From: Moritella sp. 5
GTDB lineage: Bacteria; Pseudomonadota; Gammaproteobacteria; Enterobacterales; Moritellaceae
Length of the DNA: 64,000 nucleotides
NCBI RefSeq assembly: GCF_018219455.1
Contig: NZ_CP056122.1
Span: forward strand, 1,240,001-1,304,000
Direction: 5' to 3'
Under the pieces are notes generated by a model, which worked only from the letters and a program-made list of their open reading frames with translations, did no database searches and was not told the DNA's origin. The position numbers and the translations under genes were made by a program. Positions 9,666 through 21,233 of the stretch are shown piece after piece. The first letter of the stretch is position 1. The number at the start of each line of letters is the position of its first letter.

Positions 9666-12377
9666 CTAATAGCCAATCATCTTCAATAAATTATCAGCAG
9701 TTTCAATCGCCTCTCTACGATTGGCAATATTTAACTTCTGATACAGATTACGAATATGGGTTTTGATGGTCGTAGAAGCCACATCTAACTCTATCGAGAT
9801 CTGCTCATTGCTGTAACGGGAATAAATCAAGCCAAGCACTTGCCATTCACGATGTGTCAGTGGGCTGGTGCGGATCAGTTCTGGCAGGTTGTGATTGTTC
9901 AATAGCTTATGCACAAAGTCTTTATCAAAATAAATCGCGCGGTTGTGACGTTTTATCGACATTTCAGCAAGTAGCTTTTCAGCGCGATAACGTTCTAACT
10001 CGGCCATATTACCTTGTTTCAATAAGCCGTTAAGTAATTCTGCAATCACTTTGGCATCAATCAAGAAATCGCAAATTGAGCTGGTGGTATTTGCCAATGT
10101 CAGTGCGGTTTGTAATTTGTCTAACGCTTGTGTTTGGTCACCGGATTGACTGTAGAACACAGCTTCCAAGGTAGCATTTTTTTGCTGTTCGAAAACCAGT
10201 TGATGACGCGTTGCCGCCTGTTGTAAATGATCGAGGATCTGGAGTGCTTGGCTATAGTTCTCCGTTAACATATAAGCGCGTGCCAGATTACGACCGTGAC
10301 TCTGCGTAAAGTGATTACAGGCATTGTCTGCGACGGGTTGGCTTTGTTGCAGCCATTGCTCAACTGGACTGTTCAGTCCCTTAGCTTGCCAGTATAACAA
10401 TTGCGAAAAGTTAGCATTGGCTATCCAGTCTGCATGGTAATCGGACTGTTCGATAAGCTCGCCACACAAGTCGATATAACGACCTGCTTTATCCAGTTCT
10501 CCACGGGATATGTGTACACGCGCTAAGATGGCATACGATTGTAAATATTTAGACTGACAATATTTAGGTAACACATTTAACCCTTTATGGGCGAACTCTT
10601 CTGCTAGATCTAAATGATTCCAACGCCAATAGATCTGACTACGAATACGTTGTAAAAATTCATACAAGGGCAGTTGCTGAAGATGTTGTTTGTCAGCCAA
10701 TTGGTCTGCACTGTCGAGTAATTCAAACGCGGATTGAATATGGCCTTGGGCAATTAAAATCTCACTTTGTTGTAACAGCGACCATAATGCTTGCGGGTAA
10801 ACATGGTACTGGCGCGCCATGCGCTCTGCTTGTTGCATCATGGCCAATGCACGGTCTAAGTGGCCGAGTACATGGTTGACTTCACCAATCACCGAGGTCG
10901 CGACAATTCGGCTGCGATAATTACGGGGATCTAACTGTTCCAGGGCATTTTCAGCCAGTTGTAATGCCAGTTCTGGGGTGTTTTGGTTAATTGCTACTTG
11001 TGCACGCAGGGCATTAAACTCGCCTTGTTGGGTTAAGGTTAACTCGATATTACGCTGTTTTAATTCGATTAATGCTTGCGCGAGTAAATCACCAACTTGA
11101 TCATAACTGTGTTGGCTTTGGGCTAACCAAGCACGTAATAACGGCAGGTGGGGACTTTGGTATAAGGTATCCGGTTGCAGTTGGCCAATGGTGGTTTCTA
11201 AATTGGCTAACTCACCCTGATTAAACATGTGCCAACCGTGTGCTAATAAGATCTCGGCGGTTAACGTGCTGTCTTTAGCACGTTGGGCATGAAACAGTGC
11301 TTGTTGGGGGTTATCGTGTTTTAACCAAGCGCGCGCTGCGTCTTTATGTAATTGCTTGCTACTCTGTGCAAGCTTGGTATGGCGTTGGTGTTTAAGAAAA
11401 TCAGAAAATAAGTTGTGAAACCGATACCAATTCTGTTCGCCTTCGAGGGAGTGTAAAAATAGCCCGTGTTTATCTAATGATTCTAATAAGTTGTTTGCCG
11501 CTTCATTATCAAAGAACTCAGTGATTAAACTGGTATTGAAAATGGTAAAGACTGAGCATTGCATTAAAAATACTTGTAAGGGTTTATCTAATAAATCAAA
11601 TACTTCTTCAGCCAAATAGTCCCACAGGTGGGATTGCTTGATTTGTGAGATCCACTCCGTCGATTCGGCCACACTGTGTTGCTTTTGTTTTACTTGCAGG
11701 GCGATTAATTGTAATGCCGATGGCCAGCCTTCGATTTTCTGTTGTAATTTTTGGATCTCAGTATCGCTCATGTTAAAGCCAATACGTTGTTCAAAAAATT
11801 GTACAATTTCTTGGTCATCAAACGCTAATAACTCACTGTCGAGTTCGATAAGCAGATCGCGAATACGCAAGTTTGCGGTATTCAGGGGTGGTAAAGTACG
11901 ACTAGTGACGACTAGCGTGCAGTTCGCAGGCATGTATTTAAGGAAGAAACGTAAGCCTTCATGGATTTCATCATTGTTAATACAGTGATAGTCATCTAAG
12001 ACCAGATAAAACTCACTTTTATAGTTTGTTAGTTCGGCAAACAGTTCACTAAATAAATTCGGCAGCGAGCTATATTGGCGACGTTCGGCCAATGCTTGAG
12101 AATTGATGCAGGCTTGCTCAGTGACTTTATTAATGGCTTGAATAAAATAGTTCACAAAACGAAATGTATCGTTATCGGTTTCATCGATATTAAACCAACC
12201 TACTTGGTTGTTGTCTTTGAGCCATTGTGCTGCCATGGTGGTTTTACCATAACCTGCAGGTGAACGAAATAAGACTAATTTATTAAATGCTGCGTCTTGA
12301 AGATGACCTAAAATACGGGTGCGAGAGATTGAATTGTGTAAGCGAGTTGGGCGATTTAATTTTGATGTTATCCACAT
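9666..12377 (-). CDS. malT: ATP-dependent LuxR-type activator of the maltose regulon, MalT
   Basis: Transcription activator that binds ATP and maltotriose and oligomerises on GGA(T/G)GA boxes. The 903 residues match E. coli MalT (901). A STAND NTPase domain comes first, with Walker A SPAGYGKTT (39-47) and a Walker B-like FYLVLDDYH. Winged-helix and TPR-like superhelical repeats fill about 270-820. A C-terminal LuxR helix-turn-helix (LTHREWQVLGLIY, NEQISIELDVASTTIKTHIR) closes the protein. It is divergent from malP, as in enterobacteria, and all the mal genes in the window are expected targets. Confidence 0.95.
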   Translation of the reverse strand: MWITSKLNRPTRLHNSISRTRILGHLQDAAFNKLVLFRSPAGYGKTTMAAQWLKDNNQVGWFNIDETDNDTFRFVNYFIQAINKVTEQACINSQALAERRQYSSLPNLFSELFAELTNYKSEFYLVLDDYHCINNDEIHEGLRFFLKYMPANCTLVVTSRTLPPLNTANLRIRDLLIELDSELLAFDDQEIVQFFEQRIGFNMSDTEIQKLQQKIEGWPSALQLIALQVKQKQHSVAESTEWISQIKQSHLWDYLAEEVFDLLDKPLQVFLMQCSVFTIFNTSLITEFFDNEAANNLLESLDKHGLFLHSLEGEQNWYRFHNLFSDFLKHQRHTKLAQSSKQLHKDAARAWLKHDNPQQALFHAQRAKDSTLTAEILLAHGWHMFNQGELANLETTIGQLQPDTLYQSPHLPLLRAWLAQSQHSYDQVGDLLAQALIELKQRNIELTLTQQGEFNALRAQVAINQNTPELALQLAENALEQLDPRNYRSRIVATSVIGEVNHVLGHLDRALAMMQQAERMARQYHVYPQALWSLLQQSEILIAQGHIQSAFELLDSADQLADKQHLQQLPLYEFLQRIRSQIYWRWNHLDLAEEFAHKGLNVLPKYCQSKYLQSYAILARVHISRGELDKAGRYIDLCGELIEQSDYHADWIANANFSQLLYWQAKGLNSPVEQWLQQSQPVADNACNHFTQSHGRNLARAYMLTENYSQALQILDHLQQAATRHQLVFEQQKNATLEAVFYSQSGDQTQALDKLQTALTLANTTSSICDFLIDAKVIAELLNGLLKQGNMAELERYRAEKLLAEMSIKRHNRAIYFDKDFVHKLLNNHNLPELIRTSPLTHREWQVLGLIYSRYSNEQISIELDVASTTIKTHIRNLYQKLNIANRREAIETADNLLKMIGY

Positions 12378-12759
12378 AAGCTGTTCTTATTTGTCAGAGT
12401 ATAAAGGCAAGGTCGGGTCTTGCTGATTTTTATTTTTATTATCAATACTTATATAATAACTAAATCAGATGCTAAAAACGGTGATAGGGCTATAACTTGT
12501 TTCATTTTGTTACATTTAGATGTGGTGATAATGCGACTAAAATCACTTAAATTCGTTCATCCTCCCCCATAAACTGCGAACTCTATCACGGCGACCCGCA
12601 CGCCAGCCTAGAAATAGACGCGTCTACGCCTAAACCACTCCTCCTTTAATTTATCGATGCAGGAGGATGTTGCTGTTTACGCATTAAGGCAAGATTCATC
12701 TCATTGAAAATTTATTTAGTTTTAACTTTGAACCTGTAGCATTAGCATTAGGATGTAAG
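12378..12759. promoter_or_regulatory. Divergent malT/malP control region with MalT-type boxes
   Basis: Overlapping minus-strand boxes GGATGA (12557-12562) and GGAGGA (12560-12565), another minus-strand GGAGGA (12639-12644) and a plus-strand GGAGGA (12662-12667) fit the MalT core consensus. They lie 93-203 bases ahead of the malP ATG. A perfect 12-bp palindrome TAGACGCGTCTA (12615-12626) lies between the boxes, and its role is unknown. Nothing else in this 382-bp gap looks coding. Confidence 0.65.
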
Positions 12760-15216
12760 ATGAAATCGACAGTAAACAAAAGCTTTGATAAAACAGCATT
12801 CCAAGCCGCCGTTAATAAATACTTAACGACAAAATTAGTGACATTACCAGTGCAAGCGAGTGCACATACGTGGCGCTTAGCGATGGAGTATGCGCTAGCT
12901 GAAACAACGACGATGAATTTGCTTGCGACAGAACAAGATACCAAGATAAAAAATGCCCGCAGCGTTAATTACCTCTCATTAGAGTTCCTTATTGGCCGCC
13001 TTACTGGTAATAACCTTATTAGCATGGGCTTGTATGAACAAGTCACAGTAGCAATGGCTGAGTTTGGTCAAAATCTCACTGATTTATTAGAAGAAGAGCG
13101 TGATCCAGCATTAGGTAATGGTGGTTTAGGTCGTCTGGCCGCTTGTTTTATGGATTCACTGGCAGCGGAAGAATATCCTGCGGTAGGTTATGGCTTACAT
13201 TATGAATATGGCTTATTTAAGCAAAGTTTTAATGATGGTCGTCAACAAGAAGCACCGGATGAATGGCGTGATGAAACTGGTTACCCTTGGGAAGTGATTC
13301 GCCCTGAACTGGCGCAAAACGTCGGGTTTTATGGTCATGTAGAAGAGTATTTAGATCGTGATGGTATCAGTCAACGTCGTTGGGTTCTGGGTTTACAAGT
13401 AGAAGGCATGGCGTGGGATTTACCGATTGTTGGTTACAATAATAATTCTGTTTATCCACTGCGTTTATGGGAATGTCGTGCACCAGCGCCGTTTAATTTG
13501 AACCGCTTCGATGAAGGCAATTATGTTGCAGCACAAGCAAGCCATATTCAGGCCGGTAATCTCACCAAAGTGCTATACCCAAATGATAATCATGACAAAG
13601 GTAAAGAACTACGTTTGATGCAGCAGTACTTCCACTGTGCTTGTTCTGTGGCTGATATTTTACGTCGTCATAAAGCCGCGGGTCATTCGATTATGGATTT
13701 AGCTAAGCTAGAGTCTATTCAACTTAATGATACCCACCCAACGATTGCCATTCCTGAGTTATTACGCATCTTACTTGATGAACATAAACTAAGTTGGGAT
13801 GACGCATGGGCGATTAGCTCAAAAACATTTGCTTATACCAACCATACTTTGTTACCTGAAGCACTGGAAACCTGGGGTGAGAACTTGATGATGACGTTGT
13901 TACCACGTCATATGGAGATTATTTTTGATATTAACTTACGTCTAATGGGGGCTGTTGCAGATAAATGGCCGGGTGATGTGGATAAGTTACGTAAGCTTTC
14001 AATTATTCAAGAAGGTGGTGAACGTCGTGTTCGTATGGCTAATTTATGTGTAGCCAGTACGTATGCCGTTAACGGTGTCGCAGCTATGCACTCAGAGTTA
14101 GTGAAGCGTGATTTATTCCCCGAGTTTAATGAGTTGTTCCCGGGACGATTACATAACGTGACTAACGGTGTAACGCCACGTCGTTGGTTGAAGTTCTGTA
14201 ATCCACTACTGTCCGATCTAATTAGCAGCAAAATTGGTTCGGGTTGGATCAAAAATCTAGATCAGCTAAAACAGCTAGAATCATTTGCGGATGATCGTGA
14301 ATTCCAAATTGATTTTATGCGCGTTAAAAAAGCCAATAAACAACGTCTAGCAGATTGGGTTGCTGAACATATGGATATAACCCTTAATCCTGATGCCATC
14401 TTTGATGTACAGATAAAACGTCTGCATGAATATAAACGCCAGCACCTTAATTTACTGCATATCTTATCTTTGTATCATCGTTTAATTAACGATGCCACTT
14501 TCACTATGCAACCAAGAGTGTTCATTTTTGCTTCAAAAGCGGCACCAGGATATGAGTTAGCTAAAGAAATTATCTTTGCGATTAATAAGGTCGCAGAAAA
14601 GATTAACAATGACCCGCGAATTGGTGATACCTTAAAAGTAGTATTTTTGCCTGACTATCGCGTCAGTTTAGCTGAAATTATTATCCCGGCAGCGGATGTA
14701 TCTGAGCAGATCTCAACGGCGGGTAAAGAAGCCTCGGGTACCGGCAATATGAAGATGGCACTGAATGGTGCGTTGACGATCGGGACGATGGATGGTGCCA
14801 ATGTTGAGATCCGTGAAGAAGTGGGCGATGACAACATCTTTATCTTTGGTCTTAACGTTGATGAAGTGAAAATACTACAGTCTAAAGGTTATAACCCTTA
14901 CGATTATTATGACACTGATCACTTATTACGTGCTTCGCTGGATCTCCTGGCGGGCGATGAATTTACGCCAGGTCAGTCTGGGTTACTGAATGCCACACGT
15001 CATAGCCTGTTAGAAGGCGGTGACCCGTATCTCGTATTGGCGGACTTCGCTGATTATGAGCAGGCTCAAGCACGTATTGATAAGCAATATTGTGATCCAC
15101 AGGGCTGGGCTAAAATGGCAATTTTAAATACAGCACGTAATGGTAAGTTTAGCTCTGATCGTAGTATTCGTGATTATGCTAACAACATTTGGCAATTAAA
15201 CGCGGTTAGTCGTTAA
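12760..15216 (+). CDS. malP: Maltodextrin (glycogen) phosphorylase
   Basis: Cytosolic PLP enzyme that releases glucose-1-phosphate from the non-reducing end of maltodextrins or glycogen. The 818 residues fit the family (E. coli MalP 797, GlgP 815). Visible are SLEFLIGR, the DPALGNGGLGRLAACFMDS block, NDTHPTIAIPELLR and the PLP-lysine motif EASGTGNMKMALNG, with K665 as the predicted Schiff-base lysine. It is the first gene of malP-malQ-glgB and is preceded by MalT boxes. MalP is favoured over GlgP by position, but the product may serve both dextrin and glycogen breakdown because glgB is in the same operon. Confidence 0.93.
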   Translation: MKSTVNKSFDKTAFQAAVNKYLTTKLVTLPVQASAHTWRLAMEYALAETTTMNLLATEQDTKIKNARSVNYLSLEFLIGRLTGNNLISMGLYEQVTVAMAEFGQNLTDLLEEERDPALGNGGLGRLAACFMDSLAAEEYPAVGYGLHYEYGLFKQSFNDGRQQEAPDEWRDETGYPWEVIRPELAQNVGFYGHVEEYLDRDGISQRRWVLGLQVEGMAWDLPIVGYNNNSVYPLRLWECRAPAPFNLNRFDEGNYVAAQASHIQAGNLTKVLYPNDNHDKGKELRLMQQYFHCACSVADILRRHKAAGHSIMDLAKLESIQLNDTHPTIAIPELLRILLDEHKLSWDDAWAISSKTFAYTNHTLLPEALETWGENLMMTLLPRHMEIIFDINLRLMGAVADKWPGDVDKLRKLSIIQEGGERRVRMANLCVASTYAVNGVAAMHSELVKRDLFPEFNELFPGRLHNVTNGVTPRRWLKFCNPLLSDLISSKIGSGWIKNLDQLKQLESFADDREFQIDFMRVKKANKQRLADWVAEHMDITLNPDAIFDVQIKRLHEYKRQHLNLLHILSLYHRLINDATFTMQPRVFIFASKAAPGYELAKEIIFAINKVAEKINNDPRIGDTLKVVFLPDYRVSLAEIIIPAADVSEQISTAGKEASGTGNMKMALNGALTIGTMDGANVEIREEVGDDNIFIFGLNVDEVKILQSKGYNPYDYYDTDHLLRASLDLLAGDEFTPGQSGLLNATRHSLLEGGDPYLVLADFADYEQAQARIDKQYCDPQGWAKMAILNTARNGKFSSDRSIRDYANNIWQLNAVSR

Positions 15217-15234
15217 GTATTCATGGAGGATAAA

Positions 15235-17442
15235 ATGGAACAAAGTAATGTGCTGAAAAAAGTTGCCGAACAAGCAGGTATCGCAGATAGCTATACCAAT
15301 GCTTGGGGTAACAATGAAGTCGTCTCCGATGACACGCTAACACGTTTATTAGCTGCGCTAGGCTACGATACGCAATCGGAACAAACACTACTCGCGTCAG
15401 CTGATAAAAAGCACCAAACGCCAATTTTAGCGGCTGTAAAAGTAGTTAAAGATGGTGACCCTATTCATATTGATTTGAATTTGGGTCAAAGCGCGCGAGT
15501 TAGTGATTTTAGCTGGCAGCTCGAAACGGAACAAGGTGAGGTTGTTGAAGGTTATCTGCAATCGCAAATTGTTGCCGATACCCGTGACGAAGGCGGGGTA
15601 CTTACCTTTTCGTTACCCAATGATCTTGCTTTGGGTTATCACAAATTACAGGTATTACGCCGTCGTCGTAAATCGGCTTACGAAATGACGCTGATTATTG
15701 CGCCCAAAGCGTGTTACAAACAACCCTCGATTGAACAAGGCAGTAAGTCTTGGGGCCCAAGTGTGCAGCTGTATACTTTGAAAACCGATCATAACTGGGG
15801 TATCGGTGATTTTGGTGACCTGAAACAGTTGGTGGCTGATATTGCCGCGCGTGGTGGTGATTTTGTTGGTTTAAATCCTATTCATTCTTTATTCCCAGCT
15901 AATCCCGAAGGCGCGAGTCCATACAGCCCGTCATCACGTCGCTGGTTAAACCTGTTATACATAGATGTGACTGCAGTGCCTGAATTTGCATTGTGTTCAG
16001 CTGCCCAACAACGTGTTGGTAGTAGTGAGTTCCAGCAAGATTTACATGCTGTTCGTGCCACTGAGTGGGTTGACTATAGTGAAGTTTCACGTTTAAAAAT
16101 GAGCGTGTTACCGCTGTTATTTAGCGAGTTCCAACAACGTCATTTGGCGACGAATAGCACTCGAGCACAAAATTTCTTAGCATTCGTGGCGAAAGGTGGG
16201 AATAGCTTATTACATCAAGCAAGCTTCGATGCCCTACATCAACAGCTACATGATAAAGATGAAAGTGTGTGGGGCTGGCAAGTATTCCCTGCTGAATTGC
16301 GTGATATTAATAGCGATGCAGTACAAATATTTATTAAGCAAAACCAGTCCGCTATCCAAGGTTATATGTACTTGCAATGGGTTGCGGATGAGCAGATAGC
16401 TGATGTACAAAAATTCGCATTAGAACAAGGCATGAACATGGGTCTTTACCGTGATCTTGCGGTTGGGGTCGCTGATAGTGGTGCTGAAGTTTGGGCTGAT
16501 GAAGGTACTTTGTGTCAAGATGTTAGCATTGGCGCGCCACCTGACGTATTAGGGCCTTTAGGGCAGAACTGGGGCTTGCCGCCGCTCAATCCAGCGCAAT
16601 TAAAAGCCACGGGTTATGATGCCTTTATTCAATTATTACGTGCCAACATGCAGCATTGTGGTGCTTTGCGGATAGATCATGTATTAGGGCTGCTACGTCT
16701 GTGGTGGATCCCCAAAGGTGAAAGTTCCACATCTGGCGCTTACATGTATTATCCGGTTCAGGATATGCTGTCTATTTTGGCGTTAGAAAGCCATCGTCAT
16801 CAGTGTGCTGTGATTGGTGAAGATCTTGGCACTGTGCCTGATGAGATCGTGAGCTTGTTAAGTGACGCGGGAATTCATTCTTATAAAGTCTTCTTTTTTG
16901 AAACCGCAGAAGATGGTGGCTATTTTTCACCGGCCCATTACCAACCGCAATCAATGGCAACACTGTGTACCCATGACATGCCGACACTACGTGGCTTCTG
17001 GCATTGTGAAGATCTTAAATTAGGTCAAACCATAGGGCTGTATCCAGATCAAGCACAGCTGGACGGTTTGTTTGATGATCGCTGCAAATCGAAACAAGAA
17101 ATACTCAATAGTGTGTCGTGGCACGGTAATCTGGCGGAGTCTGTGGGACGCAATGCAAATTATGTTCCTATGGACCAAGCACTGAGTAACAGCTTACAAT
17201 TACATTTAGCAGCAGGTTCAAGCAGTTTGTTAAGTTTACAGCTTGAAGATTGGCTAGCCATGGATAAGCCTGTTAACGTACCGGGAACGGTAGATGAATA
17301 CCCGAACTGGCGTCGTAAACTATCAGTAACATTGGATGACATGTTTAGCTGCCCTAATGTTAATTATTTAGCTACAGAGTTGACTGCTGCACGTGCAAAA
17401 GCCAGTGATGAAGCTGAACATCGCGAAGCAGTGAACAGCTAA
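15235..17442 (+). CDS. malQ: 4-alpha-glucanotransferase (amylomaltase)
   Basis: GH77 enzyme that disproportionates maltose and maltodextrins, making longer chains for MalP and releasing glucose. The ATG at 15223 contains the ribosome site GGAGG (15225-15229), so translation is taken from ATG 15235, giving 735 residues (E. coli 694). Catalytic blocks are visible: [36 protein letters not shown] (nucleophile Asp), IGEDLGTVP (acid/base Glu) and [11 protein letters not shown]. It starts 18 bases after malP, implying co-transcription. Confidence 0.95.
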   Translation: MEQSNVLKKVAEQAGIADSYTNAWGNNEVVSDDTLTRLLAALGYDTQSEQTLLASADKKHQTPILAAVKVVKDGDPIHIDLNLGQSARVSDFSWQLETEQGEVVEGYLQSQIVADTRDEGGVLTFSLPNDLALGYHKLQVLRRRRKSAYEMTLIIAPKACYKQPSIEQGSKSWGPSVQLYTLKTDHNWGIGDFGDLKQLVADIAARGGDFVGLNPIHSLFPANPEGASPYSPSSRRWLNLLYIDVTAVPEFALCSAAQQRVGSSEFQQDLHAVRATEWVDYSEVSRLKMSVLPLLFSEFQQRHLATNSTRAQNFLAFVAKGGNSLLHQASFDALHQQLHDKDESVWGWQVFPAELRDINSDAVQIFIKQNQSAIQGYMYLQWVADEQIADVQKFALEQGMNMGLYRDLAVGVADSGAEVWADEGTLCQDVSIGAPPDVLGPLGQNWGLPPLNPAQLKATGYDAFIQLLRANMQHCGALRIDHVLGLLRLWWIPKGESSTSGAYMYYPVQDMLSILALESHRHQCAVIGEDLGTVPDEIVSLLSDAGIHSYKVFFFETAEDGGYFSPAHYQPQSMATLCTHDMPTLRGFWHCEDLKLGQTIGLYPDQAQLDGLFDDRCKSKQEILNSVSWHGNLAESVGRNANYVPMDQALSNSLQLHLAAGSSSLLSLQLEDWLAMDKPVNVPGTVDEYPNWRRKLSVTLDDMFSCPNVNYLATELTAARAKASDEAEHREAVNS

Positions 17443-17464
17443 TCGTAGTAGAAAGGAAGTTTTA

Positions 17465-19399
17465 ATGCAGTTGGTTGCAAATGTGGCAGTGATCCACAAC
17501 CTTGAAGCATATTCTGGCTTGATGCCAAGTATGGAAACATTACATACCCCAAAACTAATGCACAAAGAGATGGGGGCGCAGTGTGTCAGTTTTATGCTCG
17601 ACGGTCAGCGCGTATCGGGTGTGCGTTTTTTAGTGTTTGCGCCGCATGCCAGTAAAGTCAGTGTAATTGGTGATTTTAATGATTGGAATACTAACGACCA
17701 TGCCTTGCGTCAATTGGACGCAGGGCTATGGGGTGTATTCATTGCTAACTTAAACATTGGTGAGCGCTATAAGTTTGCCATTGTGGATAGTAATGGTAAG
17801 AGCTTGCCATATAAAGCCGATCCATGGGGGGCACATGCAGAGCAGTACCCTTCATTTGCATCCTTGGTGTATCAGCAAGATAGTTATCAATGGCAGGATG
17901 ATACATGGCAACAACGTGCAGTCACCGAAAAGCACAAACAAGCATTATCATTTTATGAACTCCATGTAGGCTCTTGGCTGCGAGATACAAACGATGAATT
18001 TTTAAATTATCGCCAATTAGCGGAAAAACTGATTCCGTATCTGCAACAAATGCATTATACCCATGTTGAATTGATGCCAATCTCTGAGCATCCGTTCTAT
18101 GGTTCTTGGGGTTATCAGCCGATTGGACTATTCGCCCCGACTAGTCGTTTTGGTCACCCTGATGATTTTAAGTTTTTCGTTGATCAGTGCCATCAAGCGG
18201 GACTTGGCGTTATCATCGATTGGGTGCCTGCGCATTTTCCTGAAGATGATCACGGTTTAGCGCAGTTTGATGGCACGGCATTATTTAATGATCCTGATCC
18301 GAAACGTGGTTGGCACCAAGATTGGCACAGCTATATTTATGACTGTGGTAAAGATCATGTACGGCGATTTTTAGTGTCGAATAGCTTGTATTGGTTAGAG
18401 CAATTCCATGTGGATGGTATCCGCGTTGATGCTGTCGCGTCGATGCTGTATCTGGATTATTCGCGTAATGATGGCGAGTGGATCCCTAACTGCGATGGCG
18501 GCAATCATAACTACGATACCATCAAGGTATTAAAGTGGATGAATGAAGAGATTTATAACCATTTTCCTAATGCCATGACGATTGCAGAAGAGTCGACGGC
18601 ATACCCTGGGGTATCGAAACCGACTTTTTTAGGTGGTTTAGGGTTTGGTTTTAAATGGAACATGGGCTGGATGCACGATAGCTTAAACTACATGCAGGAA
18701 GAGTCAATTAACCGTAAATACCATCACGATACTATCACGTTCCCGTTAGTTTATGCATTTAGTGAAAATTATGTATTAGCCTTATCCCACGATGAAGTTG
18801 TTTACGGTAAAGGTTCTTTATTGGGTAAAATGCCCGGTGATGAATGGCAAAAATTCGCTAATTTACGTGCTTATACGGGTTATATGTATGGTCAACCGGG
18901 TAAAAAACTTAACTTCATGGGAGCTGAAATAGCGCAATCACGAGAGTGGAACCATGATGGACAACTGGATTGGGGGTTGCTACAACATGCCAACAATGCG
19001 GGGGTGCAACAATTGACTGCAGATTTGAACTTGTTGTATCAGGCGGAAGTTGCACTGTATCAACTTGATTGCGACCCTGCGGGTTTTGAATGGCGTTTAC
19101 AAGATAATAAAGGCGAAAGTGTGTTAGCACATGAACGTATTAGTGAGAGTGGCGAACGTATCTTGGTGATCAGTAACTTTAGGCCAATACCAAGAGATAA
19201 TTTCCGTCTCGGTGTACCGAATACAGGTCGTTATGAACTGTTATTAAATACGGATGCTGAATGCTACGCTGGCAGTAATTATCCGCTGGTAAGCAGTGCT
19301 GAGAGTGAAAAAGTACAGAGTCAGGGACTTCGCGAGTCAGTGCGGTTAACATTACCACCACTGTCAACGGTATTTTATCGTTGGGTACCTGCTAGCTAA
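17465..19399 (+). CDS. glgB: 1,4-alpha-glucan branching enzyme, short form
   Basis: GH13 enzyme that introduces alpha-1,6 branches into glycogen. An N-terminal CBM48 module ([21 protein letters not shown], about 55-120) is followed by the catalytic barrel: [24 protein letters not shown] (nucleophile), TIAEEST (acid/base), [13 protein letters not shown]. The 644 residues are clearly shorter than E. coli GlgB (728), which has an extra N-terminal carbohydrate-binding module missing here. AAAGGAAG precedes the start. It follows malQ by 22 bases. GlgB inside a mal operon, without glgC or glgA nearby, suggests that branching is coupled to imported maltodextrins. Confidence 0.93.
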   Translation: MQLVANVAVIHNLEAYSGLMPSMETLHTPKLMHKEMGAQCVSFMLDGQRVSGVRFLVFAPHASKVSVIGDFNDWNTNDHALRQLDAGLWGVFIANLNIGERYKFAIVDSNGKSLPYKADPWGAHAEQYPSFASLVYQQDSYQWQDDTWQQRAVTEKHKQALSFYELHVGSWLRDTNDEFLNYRQLAEKLIPYLQQMHYTHVELMPISEHPFYGSWGYQPIGLFAPTSRFGHPDDFKFFVDQCHQAGLGVIIDWVPAHFPEDDHGLAQFDGTALFNDPDPKRGWHQDWHSYIYDCGKDHVRRFLVSNSLYWLEQFHVDGIRVDAVASMLYLDYSRNDGEWIPNCDGGNHNYDTIKVLKWMNEEIYNHFPNAMTIAEESTAYPGVSKPTFLGGLGFGFKWNMGWMHDSLNYMQEESINRKYHHDTITFPLVYAFSENYVLALSHDEVVYGKGSLLGKMPGDEWQKFANLRAYTGYMYGQPGKKLNFMGAEIAQSREWNHDGQLDWGLLQHANNAGVQQLTADLNLLYQAEVALYQLDCDPAGFEWRLQDNKGESVLAHERISESGERILVISNFRPIPRDNFRLGVPNTGRYELLLNTDAECYAGSNYPLVSSAESEKVQSQGLRESVRLTLPPLSTVFYRWVPAS

Positions 19400-19435
19400 A
19401 ATAGCAGAAAATTGAATAGTAATCGATGTAATTGA

Positions 19436-19463
19436 AAGGCAAGGGGAGCAATCTTCTTGCCTT
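19436..19463 (+). terminator. Possible terminator of malP-malQ-glgB
   Basis: AAGGCAAG (19436-19443) pairs perfectly with CTTGCCTT (19456-19463) across a 12-base loop, 36 bases past the glgB stop. No T-run follows, so the assignment is tentative. Confidence 0.4.
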
Positions 19464-19530
19464 GCTCGTCTTCATCACTAATGAAAATGTCGTTGAAGGT
19501 TGTAGTGTTAAATGATGCCCTACAAAACGG

Positions 19531-19746
19531 TTAAGGAAAATATTTTCTAGCGTACTCAGCTGACTTCGCAAGTATAAATAATGATGGAACGATGATCACA
19601 AAACCTAAAGTAAATATCAAATTTTGATTTTCTAATAACTCATATGCTGAATAAAAAACAACACACGCTAGTAGGGCAATATGCACCTTATGGAGTTTTG
19701 GGTTACTTATCGAAAATTTACAGTATTTTCTAATCATAATGTCCAT
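19531..19746 (-). CDS. Possible small membrane protein
   Basis: A 71-residue frame with two hydrophobic segments (HIALLACVVFYSAYEL and LIFTLGFVIIVPSLFIL) separated by a short polar turn and followed by a basic tail, typical of tiny inner-membrane proteins. No clear ribosome site precedes ATG 19746 or the internal ATG at 19737. I recognise no family. It lies alone, convergent with glgB and divergent from the OmpA-family gene. The gap 19747-20081 is A/T-rich and holds only presumed promoter sequence. Confidence 0.35.
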   Translation of the reverse strand: MDIMIRKYCKFSISNPKLHKVHIALLACVVFYSAYELLENQNLIFTLGFVIIVPSLFILAKSAEYARKYFP

Positions 19747-20081
19747 CTTGTGCTATTTAATACGTTCGTATGGCGATTATTATACATATAATTTTATATG
19801 CTTAAACACATTTTACCTTCGGACATTAAAATATGTATTTTGGAGTAGCAATTCACTCATTCTATGAGTATGGCGACTTAGTAACATTGTGTGTGAACGT
19901 TAATCCTCATTATTCTATTCAATATTGGTATTTATATCCTCTAGTATTCACTGTTTTGTGACACAGAGCGCCACGTTTATCTAACTTGATTTATACTTAT
20001 CTATATTTAAAATATTTTTAAATAAAACCATGTACTTTCAATACCTATTAGTTAATATTGTTTAAACACAAGGAGAGGTTA

Positions 20082-21173
20082 ATGAAAAATATAAATGGAA
20101 AATTAAGTTTGATTATGTGCGCTATGGTCGCATCTGTGCAACCTGCTCTTGCTGAAAAGGCGGGTACGACTTATCTAAATCCCGCAGTCGGTTATCATAT
20201 GTTTGGTTCAAAACTAGGCGTTGAAGACGGCGCTGCATTGGTTATTGGTGGAGAATACGTCATTAGCCCGAAGTTTGGTGCAGAAGTCAGTTACCTCTAT
20301 GGTAACTCTGATATTGACGGATCTTCTGGTGATGTAGATAACGCACAATATACGCTTGATGGGCTTTACTACACTCCTGAAATAGGGAATTGGCAACCAT
20401 TTATCAATGCAGGTGTTGGCCATGGCACATTTGATTTAGGAGCCTATGACACCAAAGAAACACAACTTAATGTCGGTGTTGGTAGTCGTTATCATTTTAA
20501 TGATAAATGGTCTGCACGATTACAAGCTAAAATGATTAACAGTTTGGACGATGAACGTTGGGATTCATTAATTACTGTAGGTGTGAGTTATGCATTTGGT
20601 CGTAAGAGTAAAGCACCTGCTGCTGTGGTATTGCTGGATGGCGATGGTGATGCAATCCTTGATAAGAATGATCAATGTTTAAATACGCCAAGTGGTGTTT
20701 ATGTTGATGATAGCGGTTGTGCTCTCGATCGTGATGGCGATGGGATCCCTGATTACCTAGATCACTGTCCTGATAGTGTGTCGACTGATTCTATTGACGA
20801 AAATGGTTGTGTAATTGTAATGGAACAACCCGCATCGATGAAACTTGAAGTTCATTTTGCCAATAACTCGGCAGTCATTCCAGAGGCTTCACAAAATGAA
20901 ATTAAAGACGTTGCCGACTTGATGACGCAGTTTTTAAATGCTGATGTGGTGATTGAAGGGCATTCTGATAGTAGTGGGGAAGCAGCTTATAATAAAGCTT
21001 TGTCACAACGTCGTGCCGATGCAGTGCGTGATATCCTGATTAGTGAGTATGGAATTGATACTTCACGAGTATCTGCGGTAGGTTATGGGCAAGAACAACC
21101 GGTTGCCAGTAATAGTACGAAAGAAGGGCGCTTAGAAAATCGACGTGTAATGGCTGAAATTAGCTATAAATAA
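20082..21173 (+). CDS. OmpA-family outer-membrane protein
   Basis: Outer-membrane protein tethered to peptidoglycan. AAGGAGAGG (20070-20078) fixes the start at ATG 20082, giving 363 residues. A signal peptide ends ASVQPALA. An eight-strand-type barrel (about 25-185, ending in GVSYAFGRK) is followed by calcium-type thrombospondin-3 repeats (DGDGDAILDKNDQC, DRDGDGIPDYLDHC). The C-terminal OmpA domain contains VVIEGHSDSSGEAAYNKALS and RVSAVGYGQEQP, with Asp and Arg positions suited to diaminopimelate binding. It resembles OprF-like porins of Vibrio and Shewanella. It is a single-gene unit with its own terminator. Confidence 0.88.
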   Translation: MKNINGKLSLIMCAMVASVQPALAEKAGTTYLNPAVGYHMFGSKLGVEDGAALVIGGEYVISPKFGAEVSYLYGNSDIDGSSGDVDNAQYTLDGLYYTPEIGNWQPFINAGVGHGTFDLGAYDTKETQLNVGVGSRYHFNDKWSARLQAKMINSLDDERWDSLITVGVSYAFGRKSKAPAAVVLLDGDGDAILDKNDQCLNTPSGVYVDDSGCALDRDGDGIPDYLDHCPDSVSTDSIDENGCVIVMEQPASMKLEVHFANNSAVIPEASQNEIKDVADLMTQFLNADVVIEGHSDSSGEAAYNKALSQRRADAVRDILISEYGIDTSRVSAVGYGQEQPVASNSTKEGRLENRRVMAEISYK

Positions 21174-21233
21174 AGCGCATTAATGATAGAGACGATGCTT
21201 CGTTCGATCTAAAGATACAGAGCTAAAATTAGA

